A stretch of DNA of 27,952 nucleotides, taken from positions 1-27,952 of the forward strand of contig JAKISY010000064.1 of the NCBI GenBank assembly GCA_021648365.1. The letters are read 5' to 3'. Below the pieces are notes generated by a model. It had not been told where the DNA came from. It ran no database searches and saw only the letters and a program-made list of their open reading frames with translations. Within the stretch, counting starts at the first letter, position 1, and every line of letters starts with the position of its first letter. The position numbers and the translations under genes were made by a program. This DNA comes from Verrucomicrobiales bacterium (GTDB taxonomy: Bacteria > Verrucomicrobiota > Verrucomicrobiia > Verrucomicrobiales > DEV007). This document shows, in pieces, positions 1-7,670 of this stretch.

Positions 1-2
1 GC

Positions 3-74
3 CGATTACACATAGTGGATAAATCCACCTGCAATCGACTGAGAGTCGCTCGAGCCCGACTTATTCCGGTCGGG
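3..74. other. cluster of three hairpins at left edge
   Basis: Three potential stem-loops follow one another: an imperfect one with arms CGATT/AATCG (3-7, 33-37) around GTGGAT/ATCCAC (15-20, 23-28), a 5-bp one CGACT/AGTCG (36-40, 44-48), and CCCGAC/GTCGGG (55-60, 69-74). I could not fold the segment into a tRNA, tmRNA or SRP RNA, and no coding frame is convincing between 1 and 298. It may be the 3' untranslated end of a transcript that starts outside the window, or chance structure. Confidence 0.25.
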
Positions 75-232
75 ATCCGAAGATAGAGCAAAATCCCCCT
101 TCGTCAACTGCTTTTGGCTCTTTTCTTCGTTTTTTTACCTCAACCGCCAAAACCCTCCCCATTACCTACCCCGATTCAATCGAACCGCACTCATTTCACT
201 GATGTGCGCCTAGACCGCCGCCCCTATTACGC

Positions 233-266
233 AAAAAACCCGAGAGCATGCTCTCGGGCTTTTCTT
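233..266. terminator. bidirectional intrinsic terminator
   Basis: A perfect 20-bp palindrome with 10-nt arms (239-258, arm CCCGAGAGCA) is flanked by A6 on the left (233-238) and CTTTTCTT on the right (259-266). It therefore reads as a GC-rich stem followed by a T-tract on either strand. It lies 33 bp past the stop of the DUF1501 gene and most probably ends the minus-strand DUF1549/DUF1501 transcript. It could equally stop rightward transcription entering from the left edge. Confidence 0.8.
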
Positions 267-279
267 ACTTTCCGCCTAC

Positions 280-298
280 AAAGGGAGCGTCTCCCTTT
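280..298 (-). terminator. hairpin touching the DUF1501 stop codon
   Basis: The arms AAAGGGAG and CTCCCTTT form an 8-bp stem around a 3-nt loop, starting at the base next to the TAG stop (299-301). Only a short T-run follows on the minus strand, so alone it would be a weak terminator. Together with the stronger palindrome at 239-258 it forms a tandem pair, and it may instead protect the 3' end of the messenger. Confidence 0.45.
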
Positions 299-1609
299 CT
301 AGGAAAATAGCTGCATGATAGGCTCCGCTTCCGGCACCATCTTATTCGTTTTGGGATCATGCTTATGTCCCGCCACCATGAACGGTCGTCCCGATGGTGC
401 GTAGATCACTTTATCCAAAGGCATGCCCATAGCATGAGCGATGGTAGCGTTATGCTCCTTAGCACCCACTTTGTTTTCCTTCGGCGCAATACCTTTATCA
501 TCAGACGATCCATAGACCTGCCCTCCGACAATACCACCGCCAGCCCACATCGTGCTGAATACCGCCGAGTGGTGATCCCGCCCGCCGTTGGCATTGATCC
601 TTGGCGTCCTGCCAAATTCTGATCCCAATACAATCAAAGTCTTATCGAATAGACCCTCCGCTTTCAAATCATCTATTAAGGTAGAAATCGCATTGTCCAT
701 CACACCTGCGCGCTCTGGGATCACATTCCATAGATCGTTGTGCATGTCCCAACCTCCGTAGGTGACTTCGACATGCCTGACCCCGTTTGCGACCAATCGC
801 TTAGCAAGTAAAGCGCCTTGCCCCAAGCGGTTCATTCCATACTTTTCGCGTTTCTCCTTTTTCTCTTTGGTAAGATCAAATACTTCGAGATCTTCACTCT
901 TCATCAACTTCAATGTTTCATCATAGAAGTCAGAATAAGCTTTAACTTCTTTGGTTTTGAACTTGTTTTGGAAGCTTGCATCAAAGGTGTCGATCATCTT
1001 CATGCGTTTCCCAAATGCTCGCTCATCCACTGTTGCTTTCACATTTTGGATGCCTTTCTCAGGATCGCCAATCGGCAAAGGGCTCAACAACGGCCCCATA
1101 AATCCGGATCCGGAGTGATTACCTCCACCGCCGATCACCACACTGTCAGGCAAGGTATCATGCCCCTTACCCAGCAGACGCTGAGCCCAAGGCCCCGTGG
1201 TAGGATGGATGATCGTAGCCTTGCGTGCATACGCTGTGTGTAATTGATAACTAGCCCCACGGTGATCCGCCGTCAGCAACTGCATCGATCTCACCAAAGC
1301 AATATCCTTAAAGCGCTGCGCCAAACCTGGCAGAAACTCAGAAAGCTCTATGCCCGCAACCGGAGTTTTAGCCGTGCCCGTCTTCCCTTGCGTTTCTGCT
1401 CCAGGTTTCGGGTCGAAGGTATCGAGGTGTGTCATCCCTCCACTCATGTAAAAGAAAATGCAATGCTCAGCTTTGCCTCCCGTAGCAGCTCCATACACAT
1501 TGTCGTTTCCCAACATAGGAACCATGCTCACACCTAACGCGCTTTTTGCAGCGTTTAGCATAAATTTACGACGACTCTGACCGTCTAGACTATTCAGACC
1601 TTGTTTCAT
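299..1609 (-). CDS. DUF1501 family exported protein (alkaline-phosphatase-like fold)
   Basis: This is a 436-residue DUF1501 protein, a family common in Planctomycetes and Verrucomicrobia and related to the alkaline phosphatase/sulfatase fold. Its biochemical reaction is not established. The N-terminus carries a Tat-like signal (SRRKF at residues 12-16, then a short hydrophobic stretch), so it is probably exported folded. Family motifs visible are FYMSGGMTHLDTFDPKPG near the start, LGSEFGRTP, and GRDHH near the C-terminus. I chose the ATG at 1609 because AGGAAAG lies just upstream and the Tat motif then sits at a normal distance; an in-frame start at 1648 would add 13 unlikely residues. It follows the DUF1549/DUF1553 gene by 67 nt on the same strand, the classic pairing of these families, so the two are probably co-transcribed and functionally linked. 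Confidence 0.9.
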   Translation of the reverse strand: MKQGLNSLDGQSRRKFMLNAAKSALGVSMVPMLGNDNVYGAATGGKAEHCIFFYMSGGMTHLDTFDPKPGAETQGKTGTAKTPVAGIELSEFLPGLAQRFKDIALVRSMQLLTADHRGASYQLHTAYARKATIIHPTTGPWAQRLLGKGHDTLPDSVVIGGGGNHSGSGFMGPLLSPLPIGDPEKGIQNVKATVDERAFGKRMKMIDTFDASFQNKFKTKEVKAYSDFYDETLKLMKSEDLEVFDLTKEKKEKREKYGMNRLGQGALLAKRLVANGVRHVEVTYGGWDMHNDLWNVIPERAGVMDNAISTLIDDLKAEGLFDKTLIVLGSEFGRTPRINANGGRDHHSAVFSTMWAGGGIVGGQVYGSSDDKGIAPKENKVGAKEHNATIAHAMGMPLDKVIYAPSGRPFMVAGHKHDPKTNKMVPEAEPIMQLFS

Positions 1610-1676
1610 TATTAACTTTCCTTTCTTAACTATAATTAAATTCAGCAACTCTATTTCAATTTTCTACTTCTACCGA

Positions 1677-3908
1677 CTATTGAATGAAGAGAAATTCTCT
1701 AGTGTTCAACAAAGCCCATATCACATTTCCCATTTTCGCCACCTCCTTCGCCTCCTTGCTCATCGGCTTATCTTTATCTTTGGAGACTCTCATCCCGCTA
1801 GATGCGGCACTTTTTTCTGCCGATGTCGGGAAGCGCCCAAGAATGCTCATAAAGATCTTCTCAGTCTTTCCACCTTTACCACGAGTATTGTTGACTACCT
1901 CATTCACCAAATGCGCTTTAGCATTCGTCAGCACTTGGTTGGTGATTTTGCCATTCAGCAAAGCCATCACCTGTGGAGTCGACCCCAGCGTGGTATTGTT
2001 CTCAATCAGCTGCTTGTTCGATTGACCAAACATCCGAAGGAAAGACCCAGGACGCTGAGGCAGCTGAAGCTCAGAAGCTCGCACCATCTGCACCCCCCCC
2101 ACTTTCGAAGCAGCCATCGCTTCCTTACTGCCCATTTCTCCGCTCATGCCTTTGATCGCGCCGACTGCATAGAAACGTTTTTTGTAATTCAATACGTCGT
2201 CAGCAGTTTTTAAAGTAGATAAATCTGTATTCATCACTGTCTGATAATCCTCCAACCCGCGCCGTTGCATCGACTCTGGATTTGAAGTCGTCAATGCGAC
2301 CAAGGAGTCCCATAACTGTTCAGCTGTCATACGACGCAAGATAGGCTCAGCAAAGTGATACTCTCCACGGTCGATTTGAGTCAGGGTCGGTGATACATGG
2401 CAAGCCTCACGTTGATAAGCATTGGTATTGTATAATATCCGCATGAAACCTTTCACATCAAAATCCAGATCCTGCATGGTGAGTTGGAGGAAAGTCAGCA
2501 ACTCCTTATTCTGCGCCTGCCCACCCAAATCACCTGGAATGTTATCCACGGGCTCGATCTGAGCTAAGCCAAAAGCTCGCTTCCACAAACGATTCACCAA
2601 ATTCACAGTGAATCTAGGGTTCTCTTTCGATGTCATCCACTCAGCAAAAGCCTTACGCGGAGTCTCATACTTTTTTACATCCACTTTCTCACCAAAATAA
2701 GCTGCAGGGATCACTGAAGAACTGGGATCAGCATCGTCATATTTGTAGTCATGTGGCAGCTTGACCTTATTTCCCCCACCATCAGACACATTGTAGGCGT
2801 AAGTTCCCAAAATATTGTTCAACTGATTATCAGTCTTGGCATCCTTACGCAATTTTCCGCCATCCTCTAAAAGTTTATTCAAGCGGTTACGCTCAGCACG
2901 TAGATCTTTGCCCTTCCCCATCGCCATCATGCCGCCTCCACCGCCGCGAGTATTGGTCTCACCGAAAAATGAAGCCATTTTGTAGAAATCCATTTGGTAA
3001 ACTTCCTCAAATGGATGATCATGGCACTGCGCGCAGGTGATTTCGGTCCCCAAAAACACAGTGAATGTATTCGACAAATTACACAGCGGCATGCCATTGT
3101 CCGTGATCAAATAACCTGTCGCCGGATTGTCCCATAAAGTGCCAGTAGCTGTCAGCATCTCCTGCACCATTTTGTCAAACGGCTTGTTCTCCCGAATGCT
3201 GTCTTTGACCCAGTCAGCATAACCTATCACCTTCAATTGCCCGCCTGCTCCCATCACCACTCCATCTCGAATGCGCAAAAGATCACTATACCAGTTAAAC
3301 ATGTGCATGACATTCGCCTCGGAGTCGAGCAACTCGTCAATCAACTTAGCGCGCTTGTTTTCACCCCCACCTTCAAGGAAGTCTACCGCCTCATTATAAG
3401 TCGGGATACGCCCCGCTATATCCAAATAGACTCGACGCACAAACTGCTGATCAGACATCCGCTTGTTAGGAATCGTCATCTTCTCCTCATACACCAACTC
3501 CTCCGCTTTTTTCTTCCGCTCCAACTTACTCAACCCCTTCTCTTGCGACAAAGCCGCTCCACGAGTTCGAATCTCTGCATTAGCAGCTTTCAACTTAATC
3601 ATGATCATCTGATCAATTTTCTGCGACGGCGTCCCCGAAAGCACTGGCGCTTGTGCCGCCGCTTGCTTCTTCACATAAGCCTGGTCCGCTGGGCTCAACT
3701 GCGCAAAAGGAAGCTTGATAGCCCCTTCACCTGATTTCAACTTCACCATCAAACCCTGAGCCGTTTTTTCGTAGCCCACATAGTCCGCCTCCACCTCATG
3801 CCCTTTTTTATCTTTCCACACCCTGCCATCAACAGCCATCGGCGAGGCGAGCAGCAAGCCGCCCACCAAACTTAAAATCATTGTTTTGCTCATTTCTTTT
3901 CGCTTCAT
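1677..3908 (-). CDS. SHD1-DUF1549-DUF1553 exported protein
   Basis: This 743-residue protein has a signal peptide (about 7-27), an SHD1 (SLA1 homology 1)-like module (about 29-85, beginning GRVWKDKKG), a DUF1549 domain (about 135-345; RRVYLDIAGRIPT at 158-170) and a DUF1553 domain towards the C-terminus. A CAQCH motif at 292-296, in the usual family position, could bind a c-type heme covalently or act as a metal site; this family is often called planctomycete cytochrome C-like, although whether heme is bound is not proven. A glycine-rich GGGGGMMAMG stretch sits inside DUF1549. AGGAAAAAG precedes the start; a second Met at 3893 is possible. It is the first gene of the operon with the DUF1501 gene, and a candidate ECF-type promoter lies about 145 nt upstream. 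Substrate unknown; a role in breaking down complex carbohydrates is only a common proposal for the pair. Confidence 0.88.
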   Translation of the reverse strand: MKRKEMSKTMILSLVGGLLLASPMAVDGRVWKDKKGHEVEADYVGYEKTAQGLMVKLKSGEGAIKLPFAQLSPADQAYVKKQAAAQAPVLSGTPSQKIDQMIMIKLKAANAEIRTRGAALSQEKGLSKLERKKKAEELVYEEKMTIPNKRMSDQQFVRRVYLDIAGRIPTYNEAVDFLEGGGENKRAKLIDELLDSEANVMHMFNWYSDLLRIRDGVVMGAGGQLKVIGYADWVKDSIRENKPFDKMVQEMLTATGTLWDNPATGYLITDNGMPLCNLSNTFTVFLGTEITCAQCHDHPFEEVYQMDFYKMASFFGETNTRGGGGGMMAMGKGKDLRAERNRLNKLLEDGGKLRKDAKTDNQLNNILGTYAYNVSDGGGNKVKLPHDYKYDDADPSSSVIPAAYFGEKVDVKKYETPRKAFAEWMTSKENPRFTVNLVNRLWKRAFGLAQIEPVDNIPGDLGGQAQNKELLTFLQLTMQDLDFDVKGFMRILYNTNAYQREACHVSPTLTQIDRGEYHFAEPILRRMTAEQLWDSLVALTTSNPESMQRRGLEDYQTVMNTDLSTLKTADDVLNYKKRFYAVGAIKGMSGEMGSKEAMAASKVGGVQMVRASELQLPQRPGSFLRMFGQSNKQLIENNTTLGSTPQVMALLNGKITNQVLTNAKAHLVNEVVNNTRGKGGKTEKIFMSILGRFPTSAEKSAASSGMRVSKDKDKPMSKEAKEVAKMGNVIWALLNTREFLFIQ

Positions 3909-4051
3909 TGTCTTTTTCCTAATTATTTTCCAAAGAAATCATCTTTCTACCTACAGTTCTCGTCGCTTGCCGATCTCTTCTGTGGGGTAGGGGCTTATAC
4001 TACGATCTAATAATCTTGAGTTTACGCCAAATCGTTCTGGGGTTCTTAAGG

Positions 4052-4080
4052 GAATAACACTATGCCACCTCCCTGTTACA
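4052..4080 (-). promoter_or_regulatory. candidate ECF-sigma promoter of the DUF1549/DUF1501 operon
   Basis: On the minus strand TGTAAC (4075-4080) is followed by exactly 17 nt and then TTATTC (4052-4057). The same arrangement, within a shared CTGTAACA core, occurs upstream of the ECF sigma gene at 6467-6495. TGTAAC is a known type of ECF -35 element (for example that of Bacillus SigX). The predicted transcript would have a leader of roughly 140 nt before the start at 3908. It is a prediction from two sites only. Confidence 0.45.
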
Positions 4081-4124
4081 GCTTTTTATTTGTTTTTTAT
4101 TCTTTTCACTCCAAGCCGCAGGCC

Positions 4125-5804
4125 TCATGGCAATGCCAGCTCATACAACTCCAACACCGCAGACGAAGGCGCGGCACCTTCCAATAAATAAAATTCGTCT
4201 AGCCAGCCCTCAAAGCCCGCCGCACCACCGAGATAAAACTGTGAAGCGTCAACACTCGAGCCACCCTCCACAGACAACACAGTGTTCGAACGCGCTCCAC
4301 TGAGCGCTTCCAGCCTGCCGTCAACGTAAAGCCTCACATGAGTGCTCACATCCACCAAATCCCGTGCTGAGTTCCCCACTGCCGACGCACCATAGCCTTC
4401 ATCGCCAATGAACACGATCGCTACATGATGCCAACGACCGTCCCTGAGATCCGTCGCCGCCACCACATGACCACTACCAAAATCAGCCCGCAAAGCCCCC
4501 TCGACCCCAGCTCCAACAGCCTTATTCCAACCCAGCTTCCAAATAGCCTCCTCTTTCCCCCAGCTGATCATCGCCTGCTCGCCATCTTCACTTGTTTTAG
4601 CTTGAATCTTTATCCACAACGCCATTGACCAAGGGCGAGTGCCTCCCGCCAACAAATCCGGACTATTCACCTTCAAACGCTGCCCCTTATCAAAAGCCAA
4701 AGCCCGCCCCACCACACCCGCCGTTCTTTTCGGCGATGCCCTAACCACATCCCCAGACTCAGACTCAGACAACAGCGAAATATCAAAGGGCCCGCCAGCC
4801 ATGCCCAGACCCGTATCGTCAATCTCTGCGCCCCCCACTTCATCAAAACCGTAATGCAAATAATCGGAAGTCGCCAGAATACTCGCCTCCTGTTCGGGTA
4901 AAACATAATCATGCCCCGCATACACAATCGGCTTCAATCGACTTTGCGGCCTACGATCTGCCAGCACCGCCAACCCCTCTCGCAATACTATCGGAACCGC
5001 ACGACCACGGGTGCGGCTCACCTCCACCAAGCCCTGCATCACATGCACCTCCGACACCCCGCTATTTTTCACCGTCAATCCAAATCGCGTGCCTATATCA
5101 ATCACATTCATCAACGGCGTATTGATCACAAACCCTGACGCTGGCAACGGCACCTCAGCCGTCAAACGACCACGCTTCAAAAAACCCCGATTCATTTGCT
5201 CCAAATCAAACACCGCCGGCCCCTCTAACATCACCCTCGCACCCGAGCCAAAAGTCACCTCCGCCAAACCACTGCGCAAATCCAAACGCCCCGCGCCCAG
5301 CCATCCATCCTCGCGAGCCTGCAAACTATCCTCCCCCCACACCGCACCATCACCCGCACTCAAGCGAGCAAGAAATTTTGGCGTCGGAGCCGCTCGCCCC
5401 TCCTGCCCAGAATCCATCTGCACCGATTGCAAAATCCAAACCGTCACCGCAGCCGCCACCGCAGCAATAGCCGCCGTTTTGGACCACACCCACCAGTCGA
5501 ACCGCTTAGGCTGATGCCCGCGCAGCGAAGCCTCGCGCTCATCGAGGATTTCTGACAACACCGATTTTGCCAACGAACGCTCAGGTCGCGCCTGCACACT
5601 CGCCATCACCCCCTCTGCAAAAGCTTGCACGCCTTGCTGCTCTTGCATCAGCGAAGACAAGGCAGCATCCATCCGCGATTGCTCAATAAAGGCTTCACGC
5701 AAAGAATCATCCGCCCTGATCTGCGCCTCCAGCGCGACCACATCCCCTTGAGGCAATTCTCTAGCGAGAAAAGCATCCAAGCGTTCTGTGTTTTCATCTT
5801 CCAT
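4125..5804 (-). CDS. FecR-LamG membrane protein, putative anti-sigma/sensor
   Basis: This 559-residue protein has a cytoplasmic N-terminal part (1-107) resembling anti-sigma N-termini, one membrane helix (about 108-128, rich in Ala and Val), a FecR domain (about 150-285, with AEVTFGSGARVMLEGPA and IDIGTRFGL) and a LamG/concanavalin-like jellyroll domain (about 315-545, with MALWIKIQ, GRWHHVAIVF and LYVDGRLEA). It starts 22 nt after the stop of the ECF sigma gene. FecR proteins relay an envelope signal to their ECF partner; a LamG ectodomain would fit glycan sensing, which is inference. The start is taken at 5804 (MEDENTERLDAF) because the 22 codons upstream overlap the sigma gene and look non-family; a GGGGGG run lies about 16 nt upstream, so the ribosome site is poor. 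No zinc-binding motif is seen in the N-terminal part. Confidence 0.85.
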   Translation of the reverse strand: MEDENTERLDAFLARELPQGDVVALEAQIRADDSLREAFIEQSRMDAALSSLMQEQQGVQAFAEGVMASVQARPERSLAKSVLSEILDEREASLRGHQPKRFDWWVWSKTAAIAAVAAAVTVWILQSVQMDSGQEGRAAPTPKFLARLSAGDGAVWGEDSLQAREDGWLGAGRLDLRSGLAEVTFGSGARVMLEGPAVFDLEQMNRGFLKRGRLTAEVPLPASGFVINTPLMNVIDIGTRFGLTVKNSGVSEVHVMQGLVEVSRTRGRAVPIVLREGLAVLADRRPQSRLKPIVYAGHDYVLPEQEASILATSDYLHYGFDEVGGAEIDDTGLGMAGGPFDISLLSESESGDVVRASPKRTAGVVGRALAFDKGQRLKVNSPDLLAGGTRPWSMALWIKIQAKTSEDGEQAMISWGKEEAIWKLGWNKAVGAGVEGALRADFGSGHVVAATDLRDGRWHHVAIVFIGDEGYGASAVGNSARDLVDVSTHVRLYVDGRLEALSGARSNTVLSVEGGSSVDASQFYLGGAAGFEGWLDEFYLLEGAAPSSAVLELYELALP

Positions 5805-5826
5805 GATCAAGTAAATATTTCCCCCC

Positions 5827-6423
5827 TTAACCCCGAGCCACCGTCGAAACCTCCTGTTTATGCTCCACACAAGCCCGCAAAGCCCGCCTCACCCGGCATA
5901 AAGTCGTGCGCACCCACGCCTCACTCTGATCCATACCCTGCGCCATGTCCCGAGTAGATTCGCTCAACTTATATCGGCGTTGCAACAGCTCTCGCTGCCC
6001 CTCCGGCAGATCCCCCAAACACTCTTCTAGATAGAGCACCATCGGCGACTCAGGCTTCAATCCCTGATCCTGAGAAGATTCCACCAAACAATGCTCAAGG
6101 TAATTCTGCTGATTTTTCACCGAACGACTGTAGCGCAAGACCTCAGCCCTCACCAAGTTGTTCGCGATCGCCCGCAACCAAGCTCCAAAATTACTCCCCA
6201 CAGTGAAGTCGTCCATGTGACGGTAAGCAAAAACAAAAGCCTCGTGAGCAATCTCATCAACCAAATGGGACACCGGCAAGCGCATCGATACAAACGCCCG
6301 CACCCGCGAAGAATGCAGGTGAATCAACTGCTCAAAAGCCGCCAAATCTCCTGCCTGCACCGCGCAAATCAGATCGTCCTCCTCGATCTCCTGCACATCG
6401 TTCTGATTCAAATGATTTTCCAT
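5827..6423 (-). CDS. ECF sigma factor, Rhodopirellula/Verrucomicrobium type
   Basis: This is a 198-residue sigma-70 family ECF factor. Region 2 (about 22-95) contains the typical helix LVDEIAHEAFVFAYRHMDDF and the NFGAWLRAIANNLVRAEVLR segment. Region 4 (about 130-185) contains LPEGQRELLQRRY and a helix-turn-helix ending in WVRTTLCRVRRALRACV. Length and motifs match the family described as TIGR02989-like, common in PVC bacteria and usually encoded beside FecR/LamG proteins, as here. The ATG at 6423 is preferred because it gives a normal leader of about 38 nt from the candidate promoter; the in-frame ATG at 6453 would leave almost none. It probably directs RNA polymerase to its own promoter and to that of the DUF1549/DUF1501 operon. 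Confidence 0.92.
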   Translation of the reverse strand: MENHLNQNDVQEIEEDDLICAVQAGDLAAFEQLIHLHSSRVRAFVSMRLPVSHLVDEIAHEAFVFAYRHMDDFTVGSNFGAWLRAIANNLVRAEVLRYSRSVKNQQNYLEHCLVESSQDQGLKPESPMVLYLEECLGDLPEGQRELLQRRYKLSESTRDMAQGMDQSEAWVRTTLCRVRRALRACVEHKQEVSTVARG

Positions 6424-6466
6424 AAGGCACCGCCGTAGGCAAAGGTAAAGCATGCCTATGAGAAGA

Positions 6467-6495
6467 ATATAACCTCAACAGCAAGTTTTGTTACA
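6467..6495 (-). promoter_or_regulatory. candidate autoregulated ECF promoter
   Basis: On the minus strand TGTAAC (6490-6495), a 17-nt spacer, and TTATAT (6467-6472) precede the sigma gene. Both the hexamer and the spacing match the site before the DUF1549 gene (4052-4080). Autoregulation of ECF genes is common. Confidence 0.45.
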
Positions 6496-6518
6496 GAAAT
6501 TATGCTCCGTAATCCTCG

Positions 6519-6552
6519 ACCGAAACTTTGTCCGCCCGGACAAAGTTTCGGT
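6519..6552. repeat. perfect 16-bp inverted repeat with a 2-nt loop
   Basis: The arms ACCGAAACTTTGTCCG (6519-6534) and its exact reverse complement (6537-6552) are separated by CC. The right end overlaps the first base of the stop codon of the DUF2233 remnant, and the left end lies about 24 bp upstream of the sigma promoter. No T-tract follows on either strand, so it is not a standard terminator. It could be a REP-like repeat, an operator, or a transcript-ending hairpin of another kind. Confidence 0.75.
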
Positions 6553-6728
6553 TACTTTCCTAAATCCTCAGTCACTGCAAACATCGCGGCAAAAGCCGAA
6601 GTCCGCTGCAAGTCACCCGTTTCACCTTTAATAAAAATCTCTGAAATATCACCATCCAGAAACAACGCATTTTCACATCCCAGCTTTTTGAACAACATAG
6701 CAAAGCCATAAAGGTTGATCCTCCCCAT
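6552..6728 (-). pseudogene. C-terminal remnant of a DUF2233/phosphodiester glycosidase gene
   Basis: A 58-codon frame encodes a peptide whose stretch NLYGFAMLFKKLGCENALF, followed directly by LDGDISE, matches the C-terminal part of DUF2233 (NAGPA-like phosphodiester glycosidase) proteins, which usually have about 250-300 residues. The first ATG is only 4 nt beyond the eboB stop, and an in-frame stop lies 5 codons upstream, so the whole N-terminal part is absent. The natural C-terminus (VTEDLGK) looks intact. I infer a deletion or insertion that joined the eboB 3' end to the tail of this gene. Translation as a coupled small peptide after eboB is possible but unlikely to give an enzyme. Confidence 0.7.
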
Positions 6729-6732
6729 CTCA

Positions 6733-7641
6733 TCATTTGATCACCTTATACTGTGCCATCGCCTCCTCCACGTCTTGCCCGCCACGAAACAAGGTATTGC
6801 CCGCAAACAGCGCCGACGGATCCACCCCCGCAGCATCCTCCCAATCGCTCTCGCTCACCTGCCCACTCTGACCATAAGCCTCCAGCGGATTACCATAAGT
6901 CACCCGCTCGATCGTCTCCATCGTGGTGCCATTTTCTTTCAAAACCGCCGCCGTCTTCGGCACCGCCAGAGCATCACTGATGCCCCAGTCCGCCGCACTG
7001 TCCACGATGATGCGCTCCCCGCCATACTCCCTCAAAATCTCCACCAAGCGCTCATTTCCAAGCTTCGTATGTGGATAAATAGTGAACGCCGCCCAATACC
7101 CCCGATCCAGCACCTCCTTGACGCTTTCTTCATTATTGTGATCGATGATCACCCGCCTAGGATCACAACCCGTATCCTCCAACACATCCATCGTCCTTTG
7201 CGTACCCTTCTTTTTGTCCCGGTGCGGCGTATGAATCTGGATCGGCAAATCCGCCTCCACCGCCATCCTCGCCTGGATGCGTAAATACTTCTCCTCCAAT
7301 TTGGTCTGATCATCAAAACCAATCTCACCGATACCCACCACCCCCTCTTTGCAAATATACAAAGGCAGCAACTCCATCACCCCGTCCGCCAATTTTTCAT
7401 TGTTCGCCTCCTTCGGGTTCAGCCCAATCGTGCAATAATGCTTGATCCCAAACTGACTCGCACGGAAACGCTCAAAGCCAATCAGGGTATTAAAATAGTC
7501 CTTGAACGAACCCACCTCCGTCCTCGGTTGACCTTGCCAAAAAGAAGGCTCGATCAAAGCCACCGTCCCCGCCGCCGCCATGCGCTGATAATCATCAGTC
7601 GTCCGCGATACCATGTGCACATGTGAATCAAAAAATTTCAT
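6733..7641 (-). CDS. eboB: EboB-type TatD family metal-dependent hydrolase
   Basis: This 302-residue TatD-like amidohydrolase has the full metal-ligand set: H7 and H9 (DSHVHM), E106 (GEIGFDDQ), H137 (IHTPHRD), H168 (DHNNEE) and D218 (SADWGISD). The strings GQPRTEVGSF, RFRASQFGIKHYCTIGLNP and FTIYPHTKLGNERLVEI are typical of the EboB branch, not of DNase-type TatD. EboB belongs to the ebo cluster (eboA-F), which in cyanobacteria is needed to move a scytonemin precursor to the periplasm; the exact reaction is not known. It follows eboA by 29 nt, so the two are one transcript. An AT-rich palindrome (7644-7659) lies in that gap and no Shine-Dalgarno is visible. The other ebo genes (UbiA-like eboC, dehydroquinate-synthase-like eboD, eboE, eboF) are not next to it. 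Confidence 0.88.
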   Translation of the reverse strand: MKFFDSHVHMVSRTTDDYQRMAAAGTVALIEPSFWQGQPRTEVGSFKDYFNTLIGFERFRASQFGIKHYCTIGLNPKEANNEKLADGVMELLPLYICKEGVVGIGEIGFDDQTKLEEKYLRIQARMAVEADLPIQIHTPHRDKKKGTQRTMDVLEDTGCDPRRVIIDHNNEESVKEVLDRGYWAAFTIYPHTKLGNERLVEILREYGGERIIVDSAADWGISDALAVPKTAAVLKENGTTMETIERVTYGNPLEAYGQSGQVSESDWEDAAGVDPSALFAGNTLFRGGQDVEEAMAQYKVIK

Positions 7642-7643
7642 CG

Positions 7644-7659
7644 TTTTAACTGGTTAAAA
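7644..7659 (-). repeat. palindrome in the eboA-eboB gap
   Basis: TTTTAAC, a TG loop and GTTAAAA form a 7-bp AT-rich stem ending 3 nt before the eboB start codon on the minus strand. If it folds it would sit where the ribosome binds and could modulate eboB translation. It may be chance in an AT-rich gap. Confidence 0.3.
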
Positions 7660-7670
7660 TTTAACAGCGA

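Noticed and set aside
36..74. Possible tRNA T-arm (GGGCTCGAGCGAC on the minus strand)
   Set aside because: The loop does not match TTCRANY, the stem is not a proper 5-bp pair and no acceptor or anticodon arm could be drawn.
114..302. Open frame of 62 codons on the + strand
   Set aside because: It runs through the terminator palindrome and into the end of the DUF1501 gene, with no family signal and no ribosome site.
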